A stretch of 64,000 nt of DNA. It comes from DASRDU01 sp046331565. Lineage in GTDB: Bacteria > Acidobacteriota > Blastocatellia > RBC074. Location of the stretch: NCBI GenBank assembly GCA_046331565.1, contig JAXLQP010000005.1:124001-188000 (forward strand), given 5' to 3'. The notes under the pieces were generated by a model. That model saw nothing but the letters and a program-made list of their open reading frames with translations, made no database searches and was not told the origin of the DNA. This document shows, in pieces, positions 16,573 through 25,490 of this stretch (positions are counted from its first letter, which is position 1; every line of letters begins with the position of its first letter). Position numbers and translations under genes: made by a program.

Positions 16573-17631
16573 TTATAAATGAAGCAGGGCAAAAACCGCG
16601 CGACTTAATTTATCGGGGTCGTGACGCACGGCGCGGGCTTCTGAGGCGAGCGGAATTGAAATGAATCGGACTTCGCCCGAAGCCGAATATTCACTTTGCG
16701 GCGGTTCAAGCGCGACGGCTTTTTCAGCGGCGTATCGTTCGCGCATTTCAACCGAAATCGGCGCGGAATTGAAGAGCGCATAATCCAGTTTCAGGCCGCG
16801 CCCGTGACTGAGCAGTTCAGTGACGTGATCTTCAGCCGTGAAGCCGTCCGTTTCATCGGCTTCGGTCATCACGTTGCAGATATAAATTTTCACGGCCCGC
16901 GAACGACCAATCGCTTCGGCAATGCCATCCACCAGCAGGTTGGGAATCACGCTGGTAAAAAGCGAACCGGGGCCGAGCGTAATCACATCGGCTTCAAGAA
17001 TGGCGTCAATCGCTTCAGGCAGCGCGCGCGCCGTTGCCGGAGTGATCGCCAGGTTGCGAATCGGCAGGCGGCGCACTTCGCTCAGCGATTTGATGGCGCG
17101 CTGACCTTTGACCATCTGCCCGCCGACTTCAGCCACCAGGTCAACCGAACTGAGCGTCGAAGGCAGCACGCGCGCCGCACAACCGAGCAGCGCGCTCGTC
17201 TGCTCAATCGCCGTCAGAAAATCGCCGCTCATCTGCGTCAGCGCCACCATCACCAGGTTGCCGAGCGAATGCCCGTCGAGCGGCCCGTCGCTGCGAAAGC
17301 GATGCCGGAAGAGCCGCGTCACAATCCGGTCATCGCGCGCCAGCGCTACCAGGCAACTGCGAATGTCGCCCGGCGGCAGAATCCCGAACTCCTCGCGCAA
17401 CCGCCCGGAGCTTTTGCCGTCATCGGTCACGGTCACAATCGCCGTCAGCGACACAGCCGTTGATTCAGTCGCCGCAGCTTCGGTTTGCAGGCCCGGAATT
17501 TCAGCGCCCTTGTCGCTGGCGCGCTGGCCCGCGCACAGATAAGGCTTGAGGCCGGCAAGCAGCGTGGACAGGCCTGTTCCACCGCCGATGGCGACGATTT
17601 TCAATGATCTGTTTTCAGTTTGTGCGGACAT
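16573..17631 (-). CDS. yvcK: YvcK/GlmR-type gluconeogenesis and cell-wall factor
   Basis: A 352-residue member of the CofD/YvcK family. ATG 17631 is preferred to an in-frame TTG at 17649. Family signatures: the glycine loop AIGGGTGLSTLLAGLK, VTVTDDGKSSGRLR, GDIRSCLVAL, LDGHSLGNL, and LGPGSLFTSVIPNL followed by ICNVMTEADETDGFT. The CofD enzyme motif for F420 synthesis is not its role here; the YvcK branch binds UDP-sugars and, in Bacillus, stimulates GlmS. Its place directly ahead of glmU and glmS therefore fits control of UDP-GlcNAc supply. An insertion rich in Ala/Thr at residues about 35-60 lengthens the first loop. Cytoplasmic. Confidence 0.93.
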   Translation of the reverse strand: MSAQTENRSLKIVAIGGGTGLSTLLAGLKPYLCAGQRASDKGAEIPGLQTEAAATESTAVSLTAIVTVTDDGKSSGRLREEFGILPPGDIRSCLVALARDDRIVTRLFRHRFRSDGPLDGHSLGNLVMVALTQMSGDFLTAIEQTSALLGCAARVLPSTLSSVDLVAEVGGQMVKGQRAIKSLSEVRRLPIRNLAITPATARALPEAIDAILEADVITLGPGSLFTSVIPNLLVDGIAEAIGRSRAVKIYICNVMTEADETDGFTAEDHVTELLSHGRGLKLDYALFNSAPISVEMRERYAAEKAVALEPPQSEYSASGEVRFISIPLASEARAVRHDPDKLSRAVFALLHL

Positions 17632-17733
17632 GCGGGGTGGGGCAATCAATCAGGATTCAGCAATCACAACGCTGCCGGGGAGCGGGGGAGGGCAAACGAT
17701 ACGCACTCGGCTGGCATTAGTCAAATCCGGCAA

Positions 17734-17820
17734 CCTGGGTACGCACGCTTCCGGTGTGCTGTGCCTGGAAAAGTGGTCACTTCCGTGACGCCCGGCACGC
17801 TGGAAGCGTGCGTACCCAGG
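17734..17820. repeat. Inverted repeat with CCTGGGTACGCACGCTTCC arms
   Basis: CCTGGGTACGCACGCTTCC at 17734 faces GGAAGCGTGCGTACCCAGG ending at 17820. The arms are essentially perfect over 19 bp and are separated by about 50 bp. It lies upstream of yvcK and downstream of the Uma2 gene. Confidence 0.8.
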
Positions 17821-17839
17821 GACAGGAAACGGATCACAA

Positions 17840-17913
17840 GCTCACCACAGAGGACACAGAGGGTCACAGAGGAAATCAGATTTTGTGCTGCCTCTGTGGT
17901 CTCTGTGGTGAGC
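17840..17913. repeat. Inverted repeat with CACAGAGG units
   Basis: GCTCACCACAGAGGACACAG from 17840 faces CTCTGTGGTCTCTGTGGTGAGC-like sequence ending at 17913. A half-copy of the same CTGTGG-rich sequence is present at about 27868-27904. This kind of repeat is widespread between bacterial genes. Confidence 0.7.
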
Positions 17914-17992
17914 TTCTATGCTCCAGGTCTGTCACAGCCAGCCTCAAGCGGCAGATCAGTCCCGTGAACTGACTGTTTGCGGGACAGTGGGT

Positions 17993-18604
17993 TTATTTGC
18001 CGAAGTATTGTCTGAGGTCGAGGACGAACCCTTTCAGCAGCGGTTCGCCTGAAAGCGAGGCGGGATTTTCAAGCTCTTCGACTTTTGCGCCGGGGCGATA
18101 AATCCAGACCTTTTTCTGTGCCGGATCAATCAGCCAGCCGAGTTGCGCGCCGTTTTCGATGTACTCGTCCATCTTCGCCTGCAACTCCCTGATGGAATCA
18201 GAAGGGGAACGAAGCTCGACCACGAAATCAGGGCAGAGCGGCGGGAAGGATTTGCGCTCGTCATCGGTGAGCGCGTTCCATCGCTCCAGTCTGACCCACG
18301 ACAAATCCGGCGAACGCTTCGCGCCATTGGGCAGCACAAACAGCGCGTTCGACTCGAAGCCTTTGCCTGTGCCGTCCCGTCTGGCCCAGGTTCCAAAATC
18401 CAGAATCAAATCAAAGTTGTAACCTGAAGTCTCTCCTCCGGTGGGCGGCATAATGACAATGTCTCCTTCCTTCGACATCTCCAGGCGCAGATCAGGATTC
18501 TGGCGGCACAGCTCAAAAAATTCTGCATCAGTCACTTTTTTGAAAACCGCATCCAGATTGATGGTGAGCGTTTCGGCAAAGGGCGGAGCAATCAGTGCTG
18601 GCAT
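17993..18604 (-). CDS. Uma2-family (DUF820) PD-(D/E)XK nuclease-like protein
   Basis: A 203-residue Uma2 protein of normal length. Family marks: TDAEFFELCRQNPDLRLE, GDIVIMPPTGGETS, an RSPDLSWV stretch and PDFVVELRSPSD. The last two supply the D...E-x-R/K pattern of the restriction-endonuclease fold (here E-L-R in place of the common E-x-K). ENGAQLGWLIDPAQKKVWIY and GFVLDL complete the pattern. ATG 18604 is preceded by AGAGGT at a good distance. Uma2 proteins occur in large numbers in cyanobacteria and acidobacteria; their substrate and role are poorly known. It is single and flanked by repeats. Confidence 0.88.
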   Translation of the reverse strand: MPALIAPPFAETLTINLDAVFKKVTDAEFFELCRQNPDLRLEMSKEGDIVIMPPTGGETSGYNFDLILDFGTWARRDGTGKGFESNALFVLPNGAKRSPDLSWVRLERWNALTDDERKSFPPLCPDFVVELRSPSDSIRELQAKMDEYIENGAQLGWLIDPAQKKVWIYRPGAKVEELENPASLSGEPLLKGFVLDLRQYFGK

Positions 18605-18752
18605 AACTCTTACCTCTCGTTTCTGGCGTCACAGACTGGTGTCAGGCGCAGCATAACACGGCGCTCCAAACCTGACCAATTCGGCCTGCAATCGTGACAA
18701 GGGCAATCGTGAAATCGTGTTTCAGCCAGGTGTGGTTGTTCTTCATTGCGCG

Positions 18753-20675
18753 TCAATCCAGCCCGATGCGCCGCAGCAGCCCGGCAAATTCAGGATCGTG
18801 GCGCAGCGGATCGAGTTTCGGATCAGTCTTGATGCGACTGATCAGCATCGCTTCACGTCGTCCGTAAGAATTCTCCAGCCAGGTGAAGGTCTCTGCCCGC
18901 TCGCCCAGCCCGGCGTGGACGGTGGCAATGTGGTAAGAAACGCTCGGCTCAGCAGACTTCTGTTCCAGCTCTCTGAGGAGGCGCCGCGCTTCATCGGCTT
19001 GTCCGGCCAGCGCGCAGGCGTGCGCGAGCGCGGCCACCACTTCAACATTCGTGCCGGGCAGAGTCTGCGCCTTGCGCAACGCGATCAGCGCCTCGGCAAA
19101 ACTGCCCTTCTGAGCATAAGCCTGCCCCAGATACAGAGTTGATGAAATATGCGCCGGATCAATCAGCAGCGCCGCCTGCGCCTCGGTGATGGCTTCGTCA
19201 TAACGATGCGCCAGATAGAGCGCGCGGCTCAGTTGCGAACGCAGGCTAATCGTCAGCGGATCAATCCTGACGGCCCGCCGCGTCATTTCAACTCCCTCAT
19301 CCGCGCGACCGCGCGCGAGCAGATAGACGCCATACAAATGCAAAGTTGTTGGCTGATGCGGTTCGAGTTCAAGGGCGCGCCGGAAGCCGTGTTCGGCAGT
19401 CGTCAGATCCCAGTCTTCAAGATATGCGAAGAGGGCCAGTGCCGCATGGGCGTCTGAAAGCGTCTCGTCAAGTTCCAGCGCCCGCCGCGCAGCCTCACGG
19501 GCGTTCCGCACTCCTTCTTCCCGGCTCACCGCCAGCCGCTCCATCAGCGTTTGCCAGGCCAGCGCCATCTGTGCATAAGCCGGAGCGTAGCGCGGGTCAT
19601 GCGTCAGCGCCTGCTGATAATATGCCAGCGCTTTCCGTGATCCCTCGACTGTCTTTTTGCTGTAGTGATATTGCCCCTGCAACCAGGCCTGATACGCCTG
19701 GGCATTTTCAGTGTAGCGTTTCCTGACGAGCTGCTGCTCGGCGCTGCTCAGCTTGAGCGCCAGCCACTGCGTCACCTGAGCGGTGATGGAATCCTGAAGC
19801 GCCAGCAGATCGGTGTCGGCTTCCTCAAACTCGCCTGCCTGGACAGGGCGGGACTGCCCCGAACGAACCAGTTGCACATGCAGGCGCAGGCGCCCATTGA
19901 CCTTCTGCACACTGCCTGACAACACGGCGTCAACCTGAAGCTCTGCGCCCGCCGTCTGCGCATCAACGCTCCTGTTCTGATATTTGAGCACCGCATTGGC
20001 TGGCCGCACGGTGAGCTGGCGAATGTGGCTCAGCCTGGTCACCAGTTCATCGGTCATCCCGACCACCAGATACTCATCTTCCGTATTGCTTCCGAGATAT
20101 TTGAACGGCAGGACGGCAATGGTTTTTGCCTGACCAGATGTCTTCGGCTCTTTCGTTCCTGCTCTCCACCAGTAACCAGTCACGGCGATGACCACTGCCA
20201 GCAAGACGACCAGACCGGCAATGATTCGCCTTCGTCGCGGGATCACTGAAACAGGCGCTGACGAATTCTCTGCTGCGGCCAGGGCGGCCAAATCATGACC
20301 GCTCTCTGCGCCGACCGATGGCTGACCATTGAGCCGGCCTTCCGCTTCCGTCACCAGCGACACGAACCGGTAGCCGCGCTTCGGAATCGTGACAATGTAT
20401 TCCTGCTGCCCGTCGCCGTTGGCCAGCGTCCGGCGCAGCACAGAAATGTTTTTGGTCAGGTTGATCTCTTCAACAAAGGTATCAGGCCAGACGCGCTCCA
20501 TCAGTTCTTCCTTGCTGACGAGTTCGCCAGGCCGTTCGATGAGCGCAAGCAGCGTCTCAAAAACCTTCGGCGGCAGGGGAACGTGCCTGCCCTCGTGAAA
20601 AAGCAGGCGCTGCACGGCGTCCACGCGCCACGTGCCGAATTCGCGGATGTTGTTGTCCTGCTTATCCATATCCAC
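18753..20675 (-). CDS. Membrane winged-helix regulator with TPR domain (CadC-like)
   Basis: A 640-residue one-component regulator. An OmpR/PhoB-type winged helix occupies residues about 10-108 (FGTWRVDAVQRLLFHEG, LPPKVFETLLALIERPGELV, VWPDTFVEEINLTKNISVLR, IVTIPKRGYRFV). A single membrane helix follows near residue 150 (AGLVVLLAVVIAVTGYWW), so the DNA-binding domain faces the cytoplasm and the rest the periplasm. Next is a TolB/FlgO-like domain starting IAVLPFKYLG, then TPR repeats (about 330-630). It starts at GTG 20675 with GGAG about 12 bp upstream; ATG 20669 is a close alternative. Such proteins are numerous in acidobacteria; targets are unknown. No partner gene adjoins it. Confidence 0.88.
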   Translation of the reverse strand: MDMDKQDNNIREFGTWRVDAVQRLLFHEGRHVPLPPKVFETLLALIERPGELVSKEELMERVWPDTFVEEINLTKNISVLRRTLANGDGQQEYIVTIPKRGYRFVSLVTEAEGRLNGQPSVGAESGHDLAALAAAENSSAPVSVIPRRRRIIAGLVVLLAVVIAVTGYWWRAGTKEPKTSGQAKTIAVLPFKYLGSNTEDEYLVVGMTDELVTRLSHIRQLTVRPANAVLKYQNRSVDAQTAGAELQVDAVLSGSVQKVNGRLRLHVQLVRSGQSRPVQAGEFEEADTDLLALQDSITAQVTQWLALKLSSAEQQLVRKRYTENAQAYQAWLQGQYHYSKKTVEGSRKALAYYQQALTHDPRYAPAYAQMALAWQTLMERLAVSREEGVRNAREAARRALELDETLSDAHAALALFAYLEDWDLTTAEHGFRRALELEPHQPTTLHLYGVYLLARGRADEGVEMTRRAVRIDPLTISLRSQLSRALYLAHRYDEAITEAQAALLIDPAHISSTLYLGQAYAQKGSFAEALIALRKAQTLPGTNVEVVAALAHACALAGQADEARRLLRELEQKSAEPSVSYHIATVHAGLGERAETFTWLENSYGRREAMLISRIKTDPKLDPLRHDPEFAGLLRRIGLD

Positions 20676-20776
20676 TGGTAAGCTTTTCTCCAGCTTTTTG
20701 CCAGCCTTCCGTAAGGACCTGGCTCAGCGGGTTTCGTTATCTTTTCGCTCGTCAGACAACAGCCAGACAGGAAGCG

Positions 20777-21118
20777 TTGAACCTGAAAGGAAATAGTTCG
20801 GGGGGATACACCAGCGCCTTTCAAAGCGATGAATGCACAGATCTGACATTCCGGGCGGAGCCTGCGGCTGACACCCCGCTCACGCCTGGAACGCTTTCTT
20901 GTAACTTTGATCTGGCCGGAATAATTGGCAGCAGCATTATAAATGGTGGACAGTCTTTTGCACAGCCAGAGAAGGACTGAGCCACCGAAGTCGCTTATCC
21001 CGACGTGAAGCAGGCCAAAGGCAACAACCTTTCGACCGGAGCCACCATTGCCATCGCGGTCACCCTTTCAGTGGCGGCAGTGATTGCGATTCTGTGGGTT
21101 GTTGCCGCCTCCAACTGA
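20777..21118 (+). pseudogene. Relic ending in a small transmembrane segment
   Basis: Two consecutive stretches in one frame are split by a TGA at 20978-20980. The second (20981-21118) has no good start but ends in a clear hydrophobic helix (STGATIAIAVTLSVAAVIAI, then LWVVAASN and stop). It looks like the C-terminal tail of a lost membrane protein. Alternatively, a tiny protein of about 37 residues could start at GTG 21002 or nearby. No homologue is recognised. Confidence 0.35.
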
Positions 21119-21320
21119 CCTGTTGCTGATTCACGCGGCGGCGCATCACTGGACAGTCACCGGCACGCACGCGGGCGAATTTATGGGTCACGCGCCGACC
21201 GGCAGGCAATTCACGATTGACGGCATCAGCATTTATCGCATTGCTGACGGCAGGCTCGTCGAAGAGCACACCATCTGGGATGCCCTGGGCCTGATGAAGC
21301 AACTCGGTCTGACGGCCTGA
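21117..21320 (+). pseudogene. C-terminal fragment of a SnoaL-like polyketide cyclase
   Basis: About 65 codons match the end of the SnoaL/ester-cyclase family: WTVTGTHAGEFMG, PTGRQFTIDGISIYRIADGR, then EEHTIWDALGLMKQLG and a stop. The family is about 130-150 residues long, and the N-terminal half is missing: directly upstream is the unrelated membrane-helix relic in another frame. The fragment has no plausible start of its own. It is probably the remains of a gene lost by deletion or rearrangement. Confidence 0.7.
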
Positions 21321-21394
21321 CCTGCGGCAGGGTAAACCGTGCGCGCCAGTGTGCTTCGATTTGGAGCGGTGCTCAATTGCGTGTGCAGTTCCAT

Positions 21395-21502
21395 CGCCGG
21401 GTATGGAGTGCGGCGAGTTCTCGCCGCTTTGCGTTCGAGCCTTGAATCTTCGCCGGAGGTCGCATCTCTGAAAACAAAAGCGGCGAGAACTCATACCCGG
21501 CG
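21395..21502. repeat. Inverted repeat with CGCCGGGTATG ends
   Basis: CGCCGGGTATG at 21395 faces CATACCCGGCG ending at 21502. Inside are GCGGCGAGTTCTCGCCGCTT and its partner AGCGGCGAGAACTC. The left inner arm is itself palindromic. It lies upstream of the secreted TPR gene. Confidence 0.75.
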
Positions 21503-21630
21503 GCAGCTCGAACCCGCTGTCATCCCGTTCCGGATTCTGTTTCGGTTCTCAGCTAAAACTCCCCTGCGGCAGCGCGGTTTCGCCTGCACTGCCGATCTCA
21601 GCCATTGAATGTCAACGAGGGAGGAATCTC

Positions 21631-22605
21631 ATGAACTGCCGGACTCTGCTGATGGTTTCGCTGGGCTGTCTGCTGACAGCCTGCTGCATGACTGACGCAC
21701 AGGCGCAGTGCCTCAGAACCCGCTCGGCCAGCGCGGCTTCTTATCTTGAACGCGGCAACAAATGGTTTGCCAAAGGCGACTGGGAGCGCGCCATTGCTGA
21801 TTACGATCTCGCCATCGCTTCTGAGCCGTGCAATGCTGTGGCTTATTACAATCGCGCGGCGGCGCGTTACCGCAAAGGCGACCTCAGCGGCGCGCTCACC
21901 GATTTCAATCGTGCCCTTCAGTTCAATCCGCGCTACACCGAGGCTTATGTTGATCGCGGCATGGTGCGCGGACTGACCGGCGATGTTGACGGCTGCATCA
22001 GCGACAGCACCAAAGCCATTGAACTCAATCCGCGGCTTGCTCAGGCCTGGCACAATCGCGGCCTCGGCTGGCGAATCAGGGGCGAACTTGATCGCAGCCT
22101 CGCTGATCTGAATGAATCGCTCAGGCTCAATCCGAAATACTACGAGGCCTGGGCCAATCGCGGCATCACCAGGTATCTCAAAGGCGATTACGACGGCGCG
22201 CTGGCCGATCAGACGCGGGCGATTGAACTCAGCCCGCGTGAAGCCGGAATCTGGGCTGATCGTGGCCAGACGTTGCAGGCGAAAGGTGATCTGAACGGCG
22301 CGCTCACTGATTTCACGCGTTCGCTTGAACTGAGGCCGGACGCTGACGCTTACACCTTTCGCGCTCTCGTCCGGCGCGAGCGCAAAGAGTGGGCGCAGGC
22401 CATCGCTGATTACGATCAGGCGATTGCGCTCAATCCGCGCTTTGCCGATGCGTACTGCAGTCGCGGCCTGGTGCGGCTGCGACAGGGCGACGAAACCGTC
22501 GCCGACCGCGATTTCAAAGAGTGCCTGGCGCTCAATCCGAATTTGAAGGCTGCACTTGAACAGTTCATCAGCAAAGAACGCGCCGGGATGGCAGCGAAGA
22601 AGTGA
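21631..22605 (+). CDS. Secreted TPR-repeat protein
   Basis: A 324-residue exported protein with a GGAGG site about 7 bp before ATG 21631. The N-terminus is a signal (LLMVSLGCLLTACCMTDAQA); Cys residues near the cleavage region (LTAC) could serve as a lipobox, so it may be a lipoprotein. From residue about 38 to 310 there are about eight TPR units with the usual 34-residue pitch and D-Y/F-x-x-A-I/L-x-L-x-P signatures (IADYDLAIASEP, LTDFNRALQFNP, IADYDQAIALNP). Such arrays bind peptides or protein partners; no enzymatic part is present. It precedes the S9 peptidase by about 145 bp on the same strand, but a possible promoter sits between them. Confidence 0.88.
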   Translation: MNCRTLLMVSLGCLLTACCMTDAQAQCLRTRSASAASYLERGNKWFAKGDWERAIADYDLAIASEPCNAVAYYNRAAARYRKGDLSGALTDFNRALQFNPRYTEAYVDRGMVRGLTGDVDGCISDSTKAIELNPRLAQAWHNRGLGWRIRGELDRSLADLNESLRLNPKYYEAWANRGITRYLKGDYDGALADQTRAIELSPREAGIWADRGQTLQAKGDLNGALTDFTRSLELRPDADAYTFRALVRRERKEWAQAIADYDQAIALNPRFADAYCSRGLVRLRQGDETVADRDFKECLALNPNLKAALEQFISKERAGMAAKK

Positions 22606-22643
22606 ACGCTTCCTCGCTGCCTGATTTGTTGTTCCCCGCCCGA

Positions 22644-22673
22644 TTGACAGACCTGAGGCGCGCCCGTTACTGT
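22644..22673 (+). promoter_or_regulatory. Possible promoter ahead of the S9 peptidase gene
   Basis: A perfect TTGACA (22644-22649) is followed after 18 bp by TACTGT (22668-22673). The -35 is strong and the -10 only partly matches. It is about 77 bp before the ATG at 22750. Confidence 0.35.
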
Positions 22674-22749
22674 CATCACTTCTCCGCTGCAACGCGAACC
22701 CGAACACAATAACCATCGAACAAATTTCAGAACACACCGGATACGGCCT

Positions 22750-25476
22750 ATGAAAAAGCTGATCTCCCTGACTGCTTTACTGCTGCTGAGTTTGACGGCC
22801 ATCGCCCAGAACGCGAAATGGCAGGTGGATGACATCATCAATGCCGAAAGCGCCGGGCAGTTTGAAATTTCACCCGACGGCAAATGGGCTGTCTGGGTCA
22901 AAAACACTGCCGACAAGGACAAGGACGGCAGAATCTCGAACCTGATGCTGTCGTCGCTGACCGAGAAACGCGAAATCGAACTGACGCGCAGCACTGAATT
23001 CAACAACAGCGCGCCGAAGTGGTCGCCCAACGGCCAGTGGATCACTTTCATCAGCAACCGCCCCGTGCCGAAAGCAAAACCCGCTGAAGGCAGCGGCCCG
23101 CGCCCGCAACTGTTTGCGCTGAGCGTTTACGGCGGCGAACCAATGAATCTGACGAGCGGCGAACGCGGCGTGATGAGTTATGAATGGCTCGATGACGACA
23201 CGATCATCTTCACGGCGCAGGAAGAACCGACGCAGTACGAAAAGCAGATCAAGGAGAAAAAGGATGGTTCAGTCGTCGTTGATGACGAAGAGAAAGCGCC
23301 GCCCGTGCGCCTTTTCAAACTCGCCGTCAAAGGCAAAAAGGTCACGCGCCTGAGCGACAACACCGACCGCATTCAATCGTTCGCGCTCGCGCGCAACGGG
23401 CAGCGCGTCGTCACGATTCACGACCGCAGCCTGCGCTTTGTTTACGATCAGCAGGTCAAACCCGCAGTCTTCGTTTACAACCTCGCGGACGGCACGCGGC
23501 AGCAGTTATTTGCCGATGGCAAAACGGTGGTGACGCAGGTCAGAGCGGCGCGCGACAGCGACGGGTTTTACCTCGTCACCGATTACACAACGCATCCGCA
23601 ATACGTCAACGCTTCGATCAATCTGGTGCATTACTACGACCCGGCGAGTAATAAACTCACACAGGTTCCGCTCGACTGGGAAAACGGATTGACGGGCAGG
23701 CTTGAAATCACCAGTGACGGATTCGCCGCGCTGCTCGCCAGTGGCGCGAGGCACAAAGCCGCCCGCTACACACGCGACGGCGCCACCTGGAAGCGCGCCT
23801 GGCTCGAAGGCGAACACGCCGCGAATCTGTTCGGGCTGGAAATCAGCGCCGACAGCCGCACGCTGCTTTATGCTTATTCGACTGCCAGCACGCCGCTGCA
23901 ATTGTTCCGCGCCAGACTTGACGGCAACAGAATCACCGACAGCGCGCAACTGACCGAACTGAATCAGAACCTGAAACAGCGCACCAAAGCCAGAACTGAA
24001 ATCGTGCGCTGGAAGGGCGCGCTCGATGAAGAGGTCGAAGGCATTCTCTATTACCCGCACACTTACGACGCCGGAAAGAAATATCCGCTGATGCTGGCCA
24101 TTCACGGCGGGCCGCACGGCGCTGATTTTGATGAATGGGAAGAGTCGTGGGCTTATCCGACCAATCTGATCTGCGAGCGCGGCGCGTTCGTGCTCAAGCC
24201 CAACTATCACGGCAGTTCAAATTACGGGCTGAAATTCGGTGAATCAATCACCAACGGCAAATACTATGACCTGGAAGTGCCGGACATTGAAAAGGGCGTT
24301 GATGCGCTGATTGCGCGCGGGCTGGTTGATGCCGACCGCGTGGGCACGATGGGCTGGTCGAACGGCTCGATTCTTTCGATTGCGCTGACCGTCGCCAATC
24401 CTGACCGTTACAAGGTGTGCGGCGCGGGCGCGGGCGATGTGGAATGGATCAGCGACTGGGGCAACGCGCATTTCGGCGCTTCGTTCGACAATCATTACTT
24501 CGGCAAATCACCGCTCGAAGACCCGCAGCTTTACATCAAAAAATCGCCGTTTTACCAGATGCACAAGGTCAAAACGCCGACGATCATTTTCTTCGGAACC
24601 AACGATACGAACGTGCCGACGCAGCAGGGCTGGCTGCATTACCGCGCCTTGCAGCAACTCGGCAAAACCGATGTGCGCTTCATTCTCTTCCCCGGCGAAC
24701 CGCACAGCCTGCAAAAGCTCTCGCACCAGCGCCGCAAGCTGGAAGAAGAACTGGCGTGGTTCGACAAATATCTTTTCAAAACAAAGACCGATGACAACGA
24801 CGCTTTCAAAAAGGATTCGCCGCTCGCCCTGGCGCTGAAGATAAAAGGTTACAGCCGCGTCGGTACAAGTTACGGACGAATGGAGAAAGGCAAACTGATT
24901 CCTGAAACAGTGAAATACGGCAGCCTGAAAGCTGAACCAGGCCGCTTTGAAATCACGCGCGCGCAGTTCGCGGCCTTTGATCCGAATTACAAATTCGAGG
25001 TCGGCACTGAAAACTATCCGGCAAACAACATCAGCTTTGAGCAGGCAAAGGCTTACTGCGAATGGCTGAGCCGCCTGACCGGACAAATCTATCGCCTGGG
25101 CGAAGTGTCCGAACTCGAAGCGATTTATGAAGCCGCCAGAGATGGCGAAAACACGCTTGATTACTGGGCCGGTTACGCCGTCAATCCCGATGACGCGGCA
25201 AGGTTGCAGAAAAAGATTGCCGAACTCGGCACGGGCGCGCCGCTGCTCAGAGAAGTCGGCAGATTCAAAGGCGCAGGCACCGATGAACTGGTCTTTGATC
25301 TTGGCGGCAACGTGGCTGAATGGGCCATCGCCAAAGACGGCAGCGGCGTGGCCCTGGGCGGCAGCGCCGACCAGCCGGTTGACGGCAAACGCGCGCGCAA
25401 ATCACCGGCCCTGCAATACACCGGCTTCCGCGTGGTAAAGGGCGAACCGCAGAAGCCCGCCGAAAGCGGGAAGTAA
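22750..25476 (+). CDS. S9 family prolyl-oligopeptidase-type peptidase fused to a sulfatase-modifying-factor-like domain
   Basis: A 908-residue secreted serine peptidase. Residues 1-20 are a signal peptide (LISLTALLLLSLTAIAQ). Residues about 25-420 look like a beta-propeller (FEISPDGKWAVWVK, PKWSPNGQWITFIS). The alpha/beta-hydrolase domain (about 425-690) has HGGPHG, the nucleophile Ser537 in GWSNGS, Asp619 in FGTNDTNVP and His652 in GEPHSLQ, so the catalytic triad is complete. Residues about 725-900 add a formylglycine-generating-enzyme/SUMF1-like fold: ITRAQFAAF, YPANNISFEQAKAYCEWLSR, YRLGEVSELEAIYEAARDG, FDLGGNVAEW and a GFRVVKG end. Typical S9 proteins stop near residue 690, so the tail is extra. 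The copper-binding cysteine pair of true FGE is not evident, so the tail is probably structural or ligand-binding. Confidence 0.92.
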   Translation: MKKLISLTALLLLSLTAIAQNAKWQVDDIINAESAGQFEISPDGKWAVWVKNTADKDKDGRISNLMLSSLTEKREIELTRSTEFNNSAPKWSPNGQWITFISNRPVPKAKPAEGSGPRPQLFALSVYGGEPMNLTSGERGVMSYEWLDDDTIIFTAQEEPTQYEKQIKEKKDGSVVVDDEEKAPPVRLFKLAVKGKKVTRLSDNTDRIQSFALARNGQRVVTIHDRSLRFVYDQQVKPAVFVYNLADGTRQQLFADGKTVVTQVRAARDSDGFYLVTDYTTHPQYVNASINLVHYYDPASNKLTQVPLDWENGLTGRLEITSDGFAALLASGARHKAARYTRDGATWKRAWLEGEHAANLFGLEISADSRTLLYAYSTASTPLQLFRARLDGNRITDSAQLTELNQNLKQRTKARTEIVRWKGALDEEVEGILYYPHTYDAGKKYPLMLAIHGGPHGADFDEWEESWAYPTNLICERGAFVLKPNYHGSSNYGLKFGESITNGKYYDLEVPDIEKGVDALIARGLVDADRVGTMGWSNGSILSIALTVANPDRYKVCGAGAGDVEWISDWGNAHFGASFDNHYFGKSPLEDPQLYIKKSPFYQMHKVKTPTIIFFGTNDTNVPTQQGWLHYRALQQLGKTDVRFILFPGEPHSLQKLSHQRRKLEEELAWFDKYLFKTKTDDNDAFKKDSPLALALKIKGYSRVGTSYGRMEKGKLIPETVKYGSLKAEPGRFEITRAQFAAFDPNYKFEVGTENYPANNISFEQAKAYCEWLSRLTGQIYRLGEVSELEAIYEAARDGENTLDYWAGYAVNPDDAARLQKKIAELGTGAPLLREVGRFKGAGTDELVFDLGGNVAEWAIAKDGSGVALGGSADQPVDGKRARKSPALQYTGFRVVKGEPQKPAESGK

Positions 25477-25490
25477 GTTAGCGAAAAAGA

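Noticed and set aside
17993..18604. Uma2 gene as a transposase or defence nuclease
   Set aside because: Uma2 proteins resemble restriction folds but no partner, repeat pair or mobile-element ends bind this gene to such a role.
21598..22737. A 379-codon open frame on the minus strand
   Set aside because: It is antisense to the secreted TPR gene, with a repetitive translation that mirrors the TPR periodicity.
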